Notes: generated by a model not told the origin, from the sequence alone. Counted from the stretch's first letter, positions 26,138 through 38,800 are shown. The stretch is DNA of 64,000 nt from Kuschelorhynchus macadamiae (GCA_030620095.1 JAUTXW010000945.1:62001-126000); one strand, 5' to 3'. Program-made: numbers and translations.

Positions 26138-26654
26138 GGCTTGTCTAAAATCTGGACCCTCCCTTATCTCTTGAATGGTGTGGTATATTTTTATGAAAAT
26201 TTGAGAACTTGAGTAGGATAACGTGAGCAAATTTTTAGGCATAAAATGACAGACATAAATGTCAAATCGAGTGCCAAATTCAATTTGCCAAGTTCAATTT
26301 GGAAAAAAAAGGTTCGTGTAAAAATTGAAGAGATAGTATAGGTACAGATTATTTAATTTTGACATAACGCCATTTTGTTTTGGATAATGACAGATGCTTC
26401 AAAATTTGGGGATGAAAAGAGAAGAAAAAGATCTTTGAAATAAGGTATTACTCGACCGGGGCCCCTTTTTCTATATATTTCTAATTAATTTTTGCTTCCA
26501 AAATGGCGCCAAACTGTCATTTTCAAATTTATGTCTGTCATTTCATGCCTAAAATTTAGCCTCTGTTGTCTTACTCAAGTTCTCAAATTTTCATTAAAAT
26601 GTACCAAATGGTTCAAAAGTTAATAGGAGGGGGGGTTCCTGACTTTAGACACGC
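26138..26654. mobile_element. Foldback/MITE with ~130-bp inverted arms
   Basis: The left arm (GGCTTGTCTAAAATCTGG ... ATTTGAGAACTTGAGTA ... AAATGACAGACATAAAT, ending ~26270) is repeated inverted from ~26510 to 26654. The arms diverge moderately. The centre has no ORF. Confidence 0.75.
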
Positions 26655-27194
26655 ATTGCATTTTCCGTTTTTTGCATTGCATTTTCCAAGTTTTTTTTTT
26701 CATGGACAATGCTGTATACGAAATTAGAAATGAATATTTTGAACTTAAATATACTTATTATTTACTTACATCAATAAAAACATTACCAGAATTGCCTACA
26801 TAATTTTGAACTGCTAGAATTGCATTTTCTATCACTGTGCAACGACTCATTTTTGGGGAGGATTTAAATTATTAAATTTAATTCGCCATGTTTTGTACTA
26901 AAATACTTTATTATGCTTATATTTATTTAATAGTAGTACTAATTCTATAAAAAAAAACCATGCTAGAGTGAATCTGAATATTTACACGCGAACGCCGCGA
27001 TACACATTGGTTGATTTTAAATTTCTGAAGCAACAAAAATAGAACAAAAAAAATCAATAATTTTCGTATTTCTGTAATGTAAAATTAACTACTAACTCAC
27101 GCGGCGATTGCGGGAAAATATTAATTCAGTTTTATTTTATCTTGATGTTGAATATACTATAGATGAACTGGATCGATTGAGAACTTTTAACAGT

Positions 27195-27640
27195 GGCGGC
27201 TCTTCCATAGGGTCATTCGGACAATGACCCCCCAAAAATATTTCAGAAAATAAATTATTCGTTTGACCGTCCCTCCTAATAGTTGTAATAAAACGCGAAC
27301 CTTGGGAAACGTTAAATACGCTACACTATTGGCCGAGCGCGCGTTTAATAATGTAGGAGGTTTTTAATCGATGAAAATTTATTTATATACTGTTTTTTGT
27401 AATAGGTATATTTTTTTTAATTTTTATGATCCATGTGTGAGTTGGAAATATACAGGAAATAAAATGTTGGTAGTGACTAGTGCAAAAAATTAAACAACTA
27501 AAAAGTGCTTACGAACTTAATTTTGCAAAAATAACCAATTTCAAGGTGGTTTATGTTTGAGTTGTGAATGTAGATGAACTAGCTAACTGGATATGTGGTT
27601 GTGAAGGCTCTAATTCATTTTGTTATGTTTGTTGTTTTCT
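27195..27640 (+). pseudogene. hAT-type fragment: terminus plus zinc-finger remnant
   Basis: CAGTGGCGGCTCTTCC at 27195 resembles hAT inverted termini. About 0.4 kb downstream a frame reads WICGCEGSNSFCYVCCFL (27585-27640). It aligns with the zinc-finger segment WLTGC...LFCWPCLLF of the hAT pseudogene at 16.6 kb. No further transposase domains follow, so this is a short 5' remnant. Confidence 0.45.
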
Positions 27641-29078
27641 AAGGACTCGCCGAACTCATTATGGTGCAAAAATAGATCAATGTAGCTACCCAATAGATTT
27701 AACAAGACCCGGCAACGTTCAGGCCCCCTTAAAAGCCTGCATCCGAGAAATTAACCCGCAATGTTGCCAAGTGTGTTGAGGAAGCCGGCAGACGATAGGG
27801 GCGACCGCAGAATTTTGCCAAAGATAATTTGCGGCTATCCCCGATGTATATATTTTTCTATTGCGACTATATTAAAATTTATTTTAAGCTAACCTGTCAA
27901 ATTTCAACTCCAAAGATTAACAGCCAAATTCAATATACCTCTTTTTAAATAAAAGATCTCTTCTAATATTTAGTAATTGGAAACGCCGCGTCACGTTCCC
28001 ATTCGCGAGTCAAGGGTTACCGCAGGAAATAATATAGTTTCGGCGAGCATTGATGTCTCCGGACCGATTCAAGGCGTCCCATTTAAATGAGTTATCTATA
28101 GCGTAAGCTATAATGGATCTTTGATATAACCTAAAATTTTTAGAAACTGCCGAAAATAGGGATATTTACCTTATGTATGTACATCGATGACTCTGCGATG
28201 GTTTGAACAATTTGAATGAAAATTTCAGATAATTATTAGGCAGGGGTGGCCCTATAGCAAGCATATTGAAAAAACGTTAAATATGACGGAATGGCGCCGT
28301 TTTGAATTGTTTACGCAACGCGTTCACTATTTTATCAAGTAACAACATACAGTGTCTGTTTATTAAATCTGACTTTTACAATAAGACTCGTATAAATAGA
28401 ATTAAAAAGGATGAAATAAAAATTGGCATATCAAAAACCAACTTCAAAAATATGCACTAAAAAATGAAAAACAATATTTTATTCCTTCTTGAAAATTCTA
28501 GTCTGTGAAGTCCGCAACAAACTAATAAGACTAAGACATTATACTCGTGGTATTTAACATCAAAATACTCGATACATATGTACAGGGCTTCCATTGACGA
28601 GGTTTTACTTTCCCCGTATTTCTCAAGAAATTCAAAATAGCCAATCGATGTATTTTAGCCCGGAGAATTCGAAAATCGTAACAAAAAAATAATTGAATGG
28701 GAAACAAAAGATTTACGCCAAGGAGGTTGCGTTTTTTAAACGGAACACCCTATATATTATTACATTTTTGGATTCTATGGTCAATTCTAAGTGTTTTTTA
28801 ATAAGGGTATATGTCTATCTTCAACTGTTTTTGATTTATTCATGTTCAGCCGTCATAGCACCTGAACGGTTGGGCCTAGAGCAAAACAACTTTCACATTC
28901 CTATCTTAGTTTTTGATAAGCTGTCTTATGATGCCAGTCAAACAAAAAAACCGAAATTATTTTGCTACCTATTTAAATGAATATATTCATATGAAATGCA
29001 GGTGATGCAGGTGATCACCTTACTTCGAAATCACTGTAATTTTGACGTATTAGTAGATATTATATTAGTTTACCGTAA

Positions 29079-29200
29079 TGAGATATTCATTAAATGAAAA
29101 ACTACAGATTGTAACGCTGTATTATAAGTGTCAAGAAAATGCCAGTGAAGCCAGAACATATAATGCCAATTTTCATAGAAATATATCCGTAAAAGAATTA
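29079..29200 (+). pseudogene. Duplicated mariner transposase N-terminus, plus strand
   Basis: ATG at 29079 opens MRYSLNEKLQIVTLYYK, then ENASEARTYNANFHRN and a stop. This is the usual N-terminal HTH start of mariner transposases. The same MRYSLNEKL start is present inverted in the right arm (reading leftward from ~30137). There it is followed by different sequence leading to the transposase body. The plus-strand copy therefore extends beyond the shared arm. Confidence 0.7.
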
Positions 29201-29359
29201 TAAGGATTAAAAACCTATTTGAAGAAACTAAATCATTACATAACAAAAAAAATTGTTAATATTAACAAAACATAATAACTAATAACTTAAATGCTCAATA
29301 TGTACCCCATTATTCTCGAAGCAACATTGGTATCCTCTTTGCAAACTTGCAGTTATAAT

Positions 29360-30126
29360 TTAATTTTCTTGATTAAGTCCATAAATTTCGTTCACAATTT
29401 TTTCCATAATTTCATGAATATTTTCTTTTCTACTTTCGTATGCCACGTTCTTGAGATGCCCCCCAAAGAAAGGTATCCAAAAGTGGAAGATCAGGCTATT
29501 GGCTGGCCAAGCAATGGTTCCATTTCTTCCAATCCATTCATTATGGCGTCGGTTCAAAAAGTCTCTAATATCACGCGTGGCATGTGGAGGAGCTCCGTCT
29601 TATTGCCAAATTAAATGCCCATATTCCTCCAATAGCAATTCTTCCAAAAGGTTTTCAATTTGGTTCTGAAAGAAAGTATGATATCGTGGACCACTTAGTG
29701 ATTCATTATAAAATATTGAACCCAAAATTTTAATATTTTTAACACCACACTAAACATGAATGGAACTTTTCCCTTGAAATTTAATGGTTTGAAATATTCT
29801 CGGATTTTCTACAGCCCAGTGATGCGTATTGTGTAGATTAAATATTCCTGAGGAGGTAAATGTGGCCTCGTCTGTCCAAACAATTTTACAAACGCATCAG
29901 GGTCGTTTTGTTGCCGTATTATAACTTGAGACACAAATTGAAAGCGACTTTCTTTCTGTGCAGCTGTTAAATGCTGAAGTGAAAGTATGTGAAAAGGCTT
30001 AAGTTTATAAATTTGTAAAGTTTTGTGAACGGTTCTAACCCAACGGGCTAACCCTTCGACGTAGAGGTAGACGGCCATATCGAATGTCCAAACTGCATCC
30101 GAAATTGACTTGGTGGAGTTTTTCAT
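29360..30126 (-). pseudogene. Mariner-family transposase body, frameshifted
   Basis: Reading leftward the order is RTVHKTLQIYKLKPFHI, AAQKESRFQFVSQVI, VWTDEATFTSSGIFNLHNTH (first Asp), HHWAVENPRIFQ, YHTFFQNQIENLLEELLLEE, DGAPPHAT (second Asp), RRHNEWIGRNGTIAWPAN and GGHLKNVAYESR. The SPDLTP box with the third Asp is garbled by an insertion. Several stops and frame changes occur between pieces. Clearly mariner-type but inactive. Confidence 0.8.
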
Positions 30127-30674
30127 TTAATGAATATCTCATTACGGCAAACTAATATAATATCTACTAATACGTCAAAATTACAGTGATTTTGAAGTAA
30201 GGTGATCACCTGCATCACCTGCATTTCATATGAATATATTCAATTAAATAGGTAGCAAAATAATTTCCGTTTTTTTGTTTGACTGGCATCTTAAGACAGC
30301 TTATCGAAAACTAAGATAACAATGTGAAAGTTATTCTACTCTAGGTCCAACCGTTCAGGTGCTATGATGGCTCAAAAAAAAATGTCAATTTTCAAACATC
30401 AATAAATCAAAAACAGTTGAAGATATAGTACCCTTATTAAAAAATGCTTAGAATTGACCATAGAATCCAAAAATGTAATAATATATACGGTGTTCCGTTT
30501 AAAAAACGGAACATACTTGGCGTAAGTCTCTTGTTTCTCATTCAATTATTTTTTTGTTACGATATTCGCATTCTCCGAGCTAAAATACATCGATTGGCTA
30601 TTTTGAATTTCTTAAGAAATAAGGGGGAAGTAAAAAAAAATACCGTTTTCCTTCTCAATGGAAGACCCTGAACA

Positions 30675-31360
30675 TAATATATTTTTGTTAAGTAACTAAG
30701 AATAAAACAAAAATTTTCAAGGTGGAATAAAATATTATTTTTCACTTTTTAATACTATTCTTTGAAGTCGGTTTTATTTTTTTTATAATTTTTTTTATCC
30801 CTTTTAATTTTATTTACTCGAGTTTTATTGTAAAAGTCAGCTTTAACAAATACCTAGTGAGTATAATAAGATGTCTTATTATATAAAGATAACATACACA
30901 CTTTTGTCGTTATAGAATGGTGGACGCATTTATTGTTCAATGTAGAATCGCGCAAAAAGTTCAAAACAGCACTATTCGAATTACATAAGCTTGAGTATTT
31001 TTAAATTGATAAGACAAAAGTTTTTACGGGAAATGCTCATCAATTGTGAAATTTGACAAATTAGAACATATTGTTTGGCATGTGCATCAATGGGGGAAAT
31101 GTGGATTTAGATGACAATATATACAGGAAATAAAAGAAAATATGAATTAAAATAAGAGATGACGAACTTTTATCTTCTTATTTTTTTTTATTTTACTGAA
31201 TATTTTAGTATTTGGATGAGTTGTATGTATTTTTAAATTAAAGTTGTGTTAAAATATTTATTCCAGTATGTTTGTTATTGGGTTTGGCAGCAAGTGTTCT
31301 TATTTTATTTTTTATTATTTTATCCTGTACAAACGCACCTTTTGAAGTGGATTTCAACTA
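30675..31360. other. Non-coding interval without recognised gene
   Basis: AT-rich, no credible ORF or structured repeat. Confidence 0.4.
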
Positions 31361-31364
31361 GCCA

Positions 31365-32525
31365 AGACTGAGGCCAAGACTAGCTTAGTTTCGGTCTCGG
31401 TGTCGGTCTCAAAAAACAACTTTGGTCTCGATCTCAGTCCCAACGTCTGAATTCAAATTCTGAATTGTTTTTTTTCACAATTCAGTTTCACTTAATAAAA
31501 GAATTTTATTACACAAGAATTGTTCTTGTGTTTATTACGCAGGATGTCTGAAATTTATAAAACTATCATCAATTGCTAATATTGGGCAATAATATTATTA
31601 TGAGTAAACTATTCAAGAAATCAAACACAAGATGCTAATTCAACAAAAGAATATTTTTGACAAAATTACAGAAATCAGTCAACCCCGTTGGAGATACAAT
31701 TTTTGAAGTTGGCCATTCATCTAAAATGTTCTAAAAAATCTGGCACTTCCGGTTTTAGGGTTTTAAACTTTTTTAAGTAGAATGTCCTATTATACTTACC
31801 ATGAGTATTCTTGAGCAATTTTCGAGAAATAAACAAATAACTTAAATCGGCAATATCGTCTTTCAAAAGACATAGCTTTCAAACAGCTTAAATTGCGTGA
31901 AACTGTTTGCAGGTTTTACCTTTTTATTTTTGTTCCTATTGTTATCGTTTGATATCAGCTACCGGTTTAACCGGTTTAACCAGAAGTATTTAGTAATTGG
32001 AAACTGATGTCAAATGATACGATTATGAAAAGTTAAACCATGCAGGAGAGTGACAATGGTTAAAGCTAAGTTAAACTACACTTAACTTCTATAACCTTAC
32101 AAAACTAAAAAAATGCCGATCTGCTGTTTATTGCTTGGAACTCGCTCAAAATAAGTTAATTATATGTACCTACATAAGAGAATAAAATTTCTCGTAGAAA
32201 CTAAAACTAGAAAAAAAATATATAACTTACAGGGCTTCACATTCAAAATAAACAAGACGTATAACCAAAATTTACAGATTTTCCAATTTTTTTGCAGATT
32301 GGTCCCCGCTGATATAATTGCAAATCAAACAAAAATTACATTTTTTCAGAAAAATTAATTTTGAAAATTCAACAAACAGAAAATAGTTTTCGAAACCTAG
32401 AGTCTCGATACCTTGGTCTCGGTGTCGATAGGTCAGTCTCCCTCTCGATTCTAATTTGCTGGTCTCGGTCCCGGTTTAGATGCCGAGACCAAGACAAGAC
32501 GGAGACCATGGTCTCGCGAACCCGT
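31365..32525. repeat. Two GGTCTCGG-rich blocks about 1 kb apart
   Basis: Block 1 (31365-31445) repeats GGTCTCGGTGTCGGTCTC. Block 2 (32395-32525) has GGTCTCGGTGTCGATAGG and then the inverted GCCGAGACCAAGACAAGAC. The intervening kilobase has no ORF. Such paired variable GTCTCGG tracts could be the termini of an unclassified nonautonomous element. The small ORFs over block 2 are low-complexity artefacts. Confidence 0.45.
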
Positions 32526-34639
32526 AATTTTAACCCTTCATATCTGCAGAACTGAATCAATGTCCTTATAAAAATATTGTATTACCATACATTAAACGAA
32601 AAAATTGTCCACTTTTCTCCAAGAAACTTGATTGATTATATAGGATAAATACCTAAACTAATATATTTTGAGATTCCGATTTGGAGATGATATTTATTTA
32701 ATATTTACGATAAATGTATTTATTTGAAATTATTATACCCTTTATAAAATTACCACAGCATAGGAAACACAGCAATATACTTCGACAATGTCGTCTTTAA
32801 TGTTTCTGTTTGCCGATTTAAGGCTCGCTGGACGCCATTCGAAATGATAAGTCAGGGCTAAAATAACACATACCAGGAGTCTCATATTTTATATTATACA
32901 GCATTGTAATTTAATTTATTTATCACAAGTGAACGTCTTTAAAAGGACTACAGTCTTGATTTGTGATCAATGAGTTGATAAATAGAGCTTGTGCGACACA
33001 AAAAGTGCAACCTTTCACGCCAAAGCGAGATATACTGCTGATTGGTTCCTACGCTGTGAAATTAACATTGCAACAAACTAAGATGCTTATGTATATTTCC
33101 AAGAACAAGCGCCAATTTTTTAAAATTATTTCTAGTTTCTATAAAAACAAAAAATAATTAACTTAAACATTAACACTATAATCCCACTATAATAACAAAA
33201 GATCCCATATGTTTGACCTTATTTACTAAAATATTCCATTTAATAAAATATAACAACATACAATCTTATTTTTGAAAAGAATTGTCTCCGTGTTTATACT
33301 GAGAGTTTTATTTTATTTTTTTGAAATGTCCAGATTATTAACAGATTCATGGTAAATTTTTAAGTTGAAATAATTTTTTAAAATTAATTTTAAAAAGGAA
33401 GTACAATGCTCTTCTAGTATATCCTCAAAAGAATCATAAACAGACACAGGATTATTTTTCATAGTATGGTTTATTAAAAGTGTGTGTAAATCTCTTATAT
33501 TTTTATTAAAGATGTTATTAGTTTTGTGGCAAACTCTAAAAAACTTCGCTCCGGCCTTATATGTCTCTATTACTAGTTTACTGGCCACAACCATCTTGCC
33601 ATAAGTGTTTCTCGCTTGAAGAAGTGAGCTAGTTTGAACAGTTTCTAGTATATAAAAACACTTAGGACAGGTTAAACACCTTTTCAGTCCTTTGACCACA
33701 AAGCCTGTAATATATGCTGCAACATCTTCAACGTAAAATGTAAGATCCCAAGCTGAAGATGAATTATAATTATGCTGAATATCATCTTTTATTTTTTCTA
33801 AAAGGGATAAATATTCTTGGGATTCTTCTATATAATCGCCCGTTTCTACTGTAGTAAGTTTGCTAGAACCACAACTAAGGATTCTTATATGTTCTAAATT
33901 TATAGCATTACCTGTATTTGAGGCTGATATATGACTGTAGATTAGTAACCTTTTATATGCCGCCTCAAATTGTCTAGCAGTTGGATTATTGTTCTATATC
34001 TATCTACTTCAAATACAACTAAAAAATAACTCAAGTTGATCTTGTAAGAGTTTATACGTCAATATATATTTTAATATTTTTTTTTCAATCAATTACTAAT
34101 CTTCATGCATTTTTTTAAACTTTCCATGGCTATTAAGAAGCCTAAAAATCCTGTTTTTCGAGAAGATTTTATAATTGAAATTTCTTTTAAAGTTAAACCT
34201 AAAATGTATTCTTTAACCTCATCTAGGTAAGCAAAAAAGTCTTTGGCGGTTTTTGAAGAAAATGGCTTTTTATAAACATATTTGGCAAATCGGTGTTTCG
34301 AGTTAAATATGTCATAAATATTATTAAATTTGAGTACAAATTCAGATGTAGCCTGAGAGCCTGCAAATTCGGGACATTTCAAATCATCTCGAAGATAAGT
34401 GCACTTACGCTTTTACTTAGAGTTTGAGTAGCTAGACGTATTTCATTTTCTCCCTTTCCCACCGTACGTGTCTCATTCTTACTTTTGTGACAACACGCAA
34501 CCCTTCTAAATTTTGCTTATTTACTAAACTAGTAATATAATTCCACTTAATTATGCCATTTTTGCGATCACTTATCTCGGTTTGTGATGCCATTCAATTT
34601 CTTACAAGTTTAATCAGGTGGCATGCATCTAAAAAAAAA

Positions 34640-34662
34640 CATATATATATATATATATATAT
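34640..34662. repeat. Short (TA)n inside the P/THAP9 relic
   Basis: About 11 TA units interrupt the transposase between DPITNSD and the FFLDACHL segment. Confidence 0.85.
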
Positions 34663-35209
34663 CTGAATTTGTAATAGGATCTTTAAAACTGGTTTTTAAA
34701 TTGAAAGGGTTGGTAAAATCTGCACCGAATTTCTCCACCATGCTGATATTAACGGGAGCCCCATCAAAAGTTAAGAAAATTACCATTACCCGACTTTCAT
34801 GAATAAAATGAAGACATTTTTGTTACTAGTTCGGCTTTTGCAGTTGTAAATTGCAGATAACCCATTTAACAAAAATATCCAATAGGCACCTTCCATGAGC
34901 CATTTAGAGCCACTATCATAAATACCAAAACTTCTCAAGCCTCATGCAGAATATCTTGATGAATACTTGTGCCAATATCAACATCTCTAGTGAACTTTTG
35001 ACCTGTCAACTCTACTTGACGCCTAATAGACATTTCGTCCATAACGACATTGCATAATAAGGTTTTGGGAGAATCATTTTGTTTTAAAGTTTCGTAATAT
35101 TCTGCATAATATGACTAAATCTACCTCACATCCTTAATAAAGTTAAACAGTGTTTGAATTATAGATACTTGCTTATATGTTTATGGTTTAAATTCTAATT
35201 TACAACATA

Positions 35210-35264
35210 AGGGATCTAGAAAATAATATTAATTATAGGGATCTAGAAAATAATATTAATTATA
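35210..35264. repeat. 27-bp tandem duplication
   Basis: GGGATCTAGAAAATAATATTAATTATA occurs twice in tandem without change (27 bases each). Confidence 0.9.
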
Positions 35265-35900
35265 GAATATATAAATACTAGATTTTCGGGAGTCCCCGTA
35301 ACTCGAACAAAGAAACAGATCAAAGGTACGAAATCAGTTTTCAATGCATTTTGTGCGTTGTCCTCTGTAGCATGTAAGGTTTTTTCCTAGGTAATTTGGA
35401 AAAGTTTGAAGTAACTAACGTGTATGAAAATAATGCACTAACCAAACTGAAAACACCCAGTATATGTTTAATGCCTTGTATTTGTCAATTAAATGTCAGT
35501 GTCCCATACATTTAAATTAATTTGTTGCGAGATGTGTAGGTAGAATATTACCAAATTCGGTAATTTATTTATTTATCAGTAAACCAGAAAACCCCATTCA
35601 ATAATGTCACGGAAATAAATATATTCTGTTTCACAAATATAATAATTCTTAATATAAATTCAAATGGGGAAGTGTACATTACATTATTTTATTTATTAAA
35701 TATGTTTATTTATAATATATTCAATATTAGTTTAAGATCAATTTTATTATGATAATACTTATTTATATATTTTTCTTTCCTTGTTACTTGTTATGATGTC
35801 TAGGTTAAATAATCTATGTGTATTGTTGTATTATGTGTTTTGACTTTTTTAAGTTTCTGCTCGTCCTGTATATTTTATCATTGTGGAATATGATGTGTAC

Positions 35901-35951
35901 TCGCTTGGGTAAATAATAGGCATGTATCACGCCTGGTATTTACCCAAGCGA
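35901..35951. other. Hairpin with perfect 15-bp stem
   Basis: TCGCTTGGGTAAATA (35901-35915) is exactly inverted at 35937-35951 (TATTTACCCAAGCGA). An inner AGGC/GCCT pair sits in the 21-base loop. The function is unknown. It could be a decayed MITE or a structured transcript. Confidence 0.7.
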
Positions 35952-36559
35952 TTCGCAGGTGTATCCTTATTATATATATAGTTACATAGATAAATGACAG
36001 GGTCACAACTATGTTTCCAACATATCCCCGACGTATTTACATTCCCCGTTTTTATTTACCATTTAAAATTTTCTATATTTTAAGTTTTTACAATTAAAAA
36101 TTGGCGATAAATTAAAAGGCCAATATAAAAATCTTTTAAGCTTTTGGTTCCCTGATATCAATGATATATCATACTTATCCCTCCGATATTGAATTTAATA
36201 CTTTCTTTCTCCTTAAGAAATAATGTACTACAGATATATCTAAATTCTAATTTCCCTATCTAAGACGGTATCAGTAGTAAATATATTAGTGTTACACGTT
36301 ACTGGTTTTGGGAGGACAAAAGCTCCTAAAAAATACTTAATAAAAATATCCAGACCTATGTTGAAAAATCTGATGATGATGGTCGGTCCGCAAAACGAAC
36401 TATAGAGAATGTAATATTTATTTTAAAGCATCACCTCAAGTTAACAGAAAAATTTTTGGATATCGTTTTTTTCTTAAATAATTTAAAAAGAAGTTGCTTG
36501 TGATGAATTCTGAAAAATATTTTAAATAAGCATGCAATTCTGTATAAATCTTCTAATCT

Positions 36560-37260
36560 AACTAACCTTCTTCTTCTTTCAGCAACCCTTCTCTATCCAC
36601 TCCTCGACGTAGTCCTCTTCCAATCCTTTCCACTCTAACCTATTTTTTGCCAGGTGATGCCAGTTTCTTCCTACTTTCTGCTTGACATTATCGATCCATC
36701 TTTTTTGAGGGCGCCCAATGCTTCTTTTAAATAGTCTTAGTCTCCATTGCATAATACAATTGGTCCATCTGAGGTCATCCTGTCGAGCAATATGTCCCAC
36801 CCATGTCCACTTAAGAGAGGCAACGCGCTTTATCACATCGTCTACCTTTGTCCGACGACGTATCTCTTCATTTCGTAGCCGGCCCCTGAGAGTGAGTCCT
36901 AACATGATTCTTTCTAATGCACGTTGCGTGGTGAGAAATTTATTTGCCGATTTGATAGTAAGTGTGGTAGTTTCTAGTCCGTATGTCATCACTAGAAGAA
37001 TGCAAGTGTTGAAGACTTTCGCTTTCAAGTTTATGAGTATATCTGGGTTCTTTAGAATGTTTCCCAGTTTTCCAGAAGCTGCCTATGACATTCTGATTCT
37101 TCTGGTCACTTCGGCTTGTTGATTTTGTTTTCCCGATCTTATTAAGTGTCCTAACTTTAACTAATTTAACCATGTGATTAATAATAACTGAGATTCTCAA
37201 TTTACTTAGCGAATATGGGATACACGGTATTTTAGGGCGACAAAATGTCTTCAGATACAA
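36560..37260 (-). pseudogene. RTE-clade LINE 3' end (5'-truncated)
   Basis: The minus-strand frame 37028-36579 reads KVFNTCILLVMTYGLETTTL, LTTQRALERIMLGLTLRGR, KWTWVGHIARQDDLRW, GRPQKRWIDNVKQKVGRNW and WKGLEEDYVEEWIEKGC. This is the characteristic C-terminal domain of RTE-type endonuclease/reverse transcriptases. A frame change upstream gives further remnants up to ~37260. The RT catalytic core is missing. It lies inside the P/THAP9 relic (pieces of which occur on both sides), so it is a later insertion. Confidence 0.85.
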
Positions 37261-38629
37261 CCAACAGGCTTAATTTTAAATTACCAAAGTTAATATGGAA
37301 CACAAAACGCATGAGTTAAACATATTCAGAATTTGCTTAGATATTTTTGTACTATTCACCTTTATTGTAACTTCGGATGATTCTATTATAAGATATTTTC
37401 CTTTAAATAACTGAGTAGCGATTGCAGCGAGGTTATTTTAAGTTTTCTTCTTACAGTCATTTGTAGCATGTGATTTTTTTTCCTTTATTTTGCAACAGTT
37501 TCCTTCACCTTTGTGAAATGTCTTCTCCTTTTCTGTGCTGCGGAGAAATCACTAGAAGACATCTCAGCTATATAACGTCTTTTTCTACAATAAAAAAAAT
37601 TAAATAGTTTTATTTTTTGGAAAAAAATGAGTAAATTCATTTTCCACAAAAGTTGTTATTCGACTTATGAGTAAATTTTAAGAAATTAAATTTTTAAAGG
37701 TGCAGTGTTACAGATTTAGGATAGTTTAAATGGCACCATTTGTATATCACTACATGCCGATTCTACAGAAAACCTGAAACAGTATTTGTGAGATAAACCC
37801 CATGATACGCTATAATTGTTTTTAAACAATAAATGCCCTATAATTAGACAAAAAGATAATATATGGCATATAACGGAAAGGAACAATATCCCGCTGAAAA
37901 AAAAGTTTTTTTTTACTGATTGTTCATAAAATTAGACAATTGTTAATTGACCAATTTTTTTAGTTTTTGTATATATTTCAAGTAGGATAATTATTAATCA
38001 AAAGCCACTAAAATTATTTCGCTTCATGGAAACTATCACAACTATACTATATGCGATGACATTGTGGGGTTTTTAGTTATTATAATCTATAATTATTGAA
38101 GCTAAAAAAAAAACAAAAAATTATATATTGTTAGGTTCAATAATTAATAACTAATAGGTTATAACAATTAAAAATACAATTTTCAACATTAAATTAAAAT
38201 TATTAAATATTAATTTTTCATTGGAAATTTTTTTAACTACCATAGATATTAATATTTTCCGAGTTATTTGCAAAGAAAACTAGACTCTTTTTCAAAAAAA
38301 GTTCAAATCGTAATAAAATACCATATTAATATGATAGGAAATTTGTTTAAATTGGAACAATCTTCGCTTTGAGACTTTTAATTTAATTCTAAAAATATTC
38401 TATTGATAGTTAAAAAATATAAATAAATTCTCCTCACTAAGTTATTACCTGTATGCCGTAGTCTGCATAACTGAGAGATCCGTTGGTTGAGGGTTAACAT
38501 CAGGTCGCGGCCAATCGACACGTTCCACTGATGCCGCCGGGGTTTTGGTAGCCCACTTACCAGTGTAAATTTCACTACCTCCTCAAAAATCTAATTACTG
38601 CAATCTCAGCTACACACGTTCTTTCCCCG

Positions 38630-38800
38630 GCCTTAAAACACACAGGGCACGGCCTCATCAACTCATTCATTTCCTCCTCCATATTCGGCCAGCATACCAT
38701 TTGGAAAAGCTCAGATAGCATTTGATGTACTGGGTCGTGAATAGGCAAGGCCCATAACTTTATAGGTTGCCTCGGGCGATCTTGACCTACCCCAACTCGG
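38630..38800 (-). pseudogene. Possible LTR-retroelement integrase zinc-site remnant
   Basis: A minus-strand frame reads PIHDPVHQMLSELFQMVCWP, NMEEEMNELM, then CPVCFKAG. The H...H...WP-M...CxxC spacing resembles the HHCC integrase zinc finger (…YWWPGM…CxxCQ). No protease, RT or LTRs were recognised nearby. The surrounding 38440-38880 is GC-richer than the window average. Weak call. Confidence 0.3.

Larger units (their letters stand above)
28583..30670 (-). mobile_element. Chimeric mariner-family element with ~540-bp inverted ends
   Basis: The termini are CAGGGCTTCCATTG (28583, next to TA) and GGAAGACCCTG (30670). The arms (about 28583-29125 and 30120-30670) are inverted copies sharing GCAGGTGATGCAGGTGATCA, CATTTTTGGATTCTATGG and CTGAACGGTTGG-type blocks. 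The transposase body is on the minus strand (29360-30126). The left arm also carries the transposase N-terminus on the plus strand (29079-29200). Confidence 0.8.
33313..37585 (-). pseudogene. P-element/THAP9-type transposase relic, interrupted by an RTE LINE
   Basis: Reading leftward from 37585, AAAAGACG after a TTTTATTGTAG acceptor gives KRRYIAEMSSSDFS and FTKVKETVAK, the linker found after the THAP domain in THAP9-like transposases. After the RTE insertion comes LLCNVVMDEMSIRRQVEL (~35050), PIGYF/LLNGLSAIYNCK (~34890), VLTFDGAPVNISMVEKFGAD (~34770), FFLDACHLIKLVRN (~34610) and CPEFAGSQATSEFVLKFNN (34382-34330). KTGFLGFLIAMESLKKC, ARQFEAAYKRLL (~33960), AWDLTFYVEDVAAYITGF (~33740) and a cysteine-bearing tail to 33313 follow. 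Frameshifts and stops are frequent. The THAP zinc finger itself was not found. Confidence 0.8.

Noticed and set aside
29291..29669. Plus-strand ORFs of 72-107 residues
   Set aside because: Shadows of the minus-strand mariner transposase body.
31365..32525. CRISPR-like direct repeats in the GTCTCGG tracts
   Set aside because: The repeats have no regular spacers, the units vary, and the genome is clearly eukaryotic.
36718..37122. Plus-strand 134-residue ORF
   Set aside because: Antisense to the RTE-type C-terminal domain.
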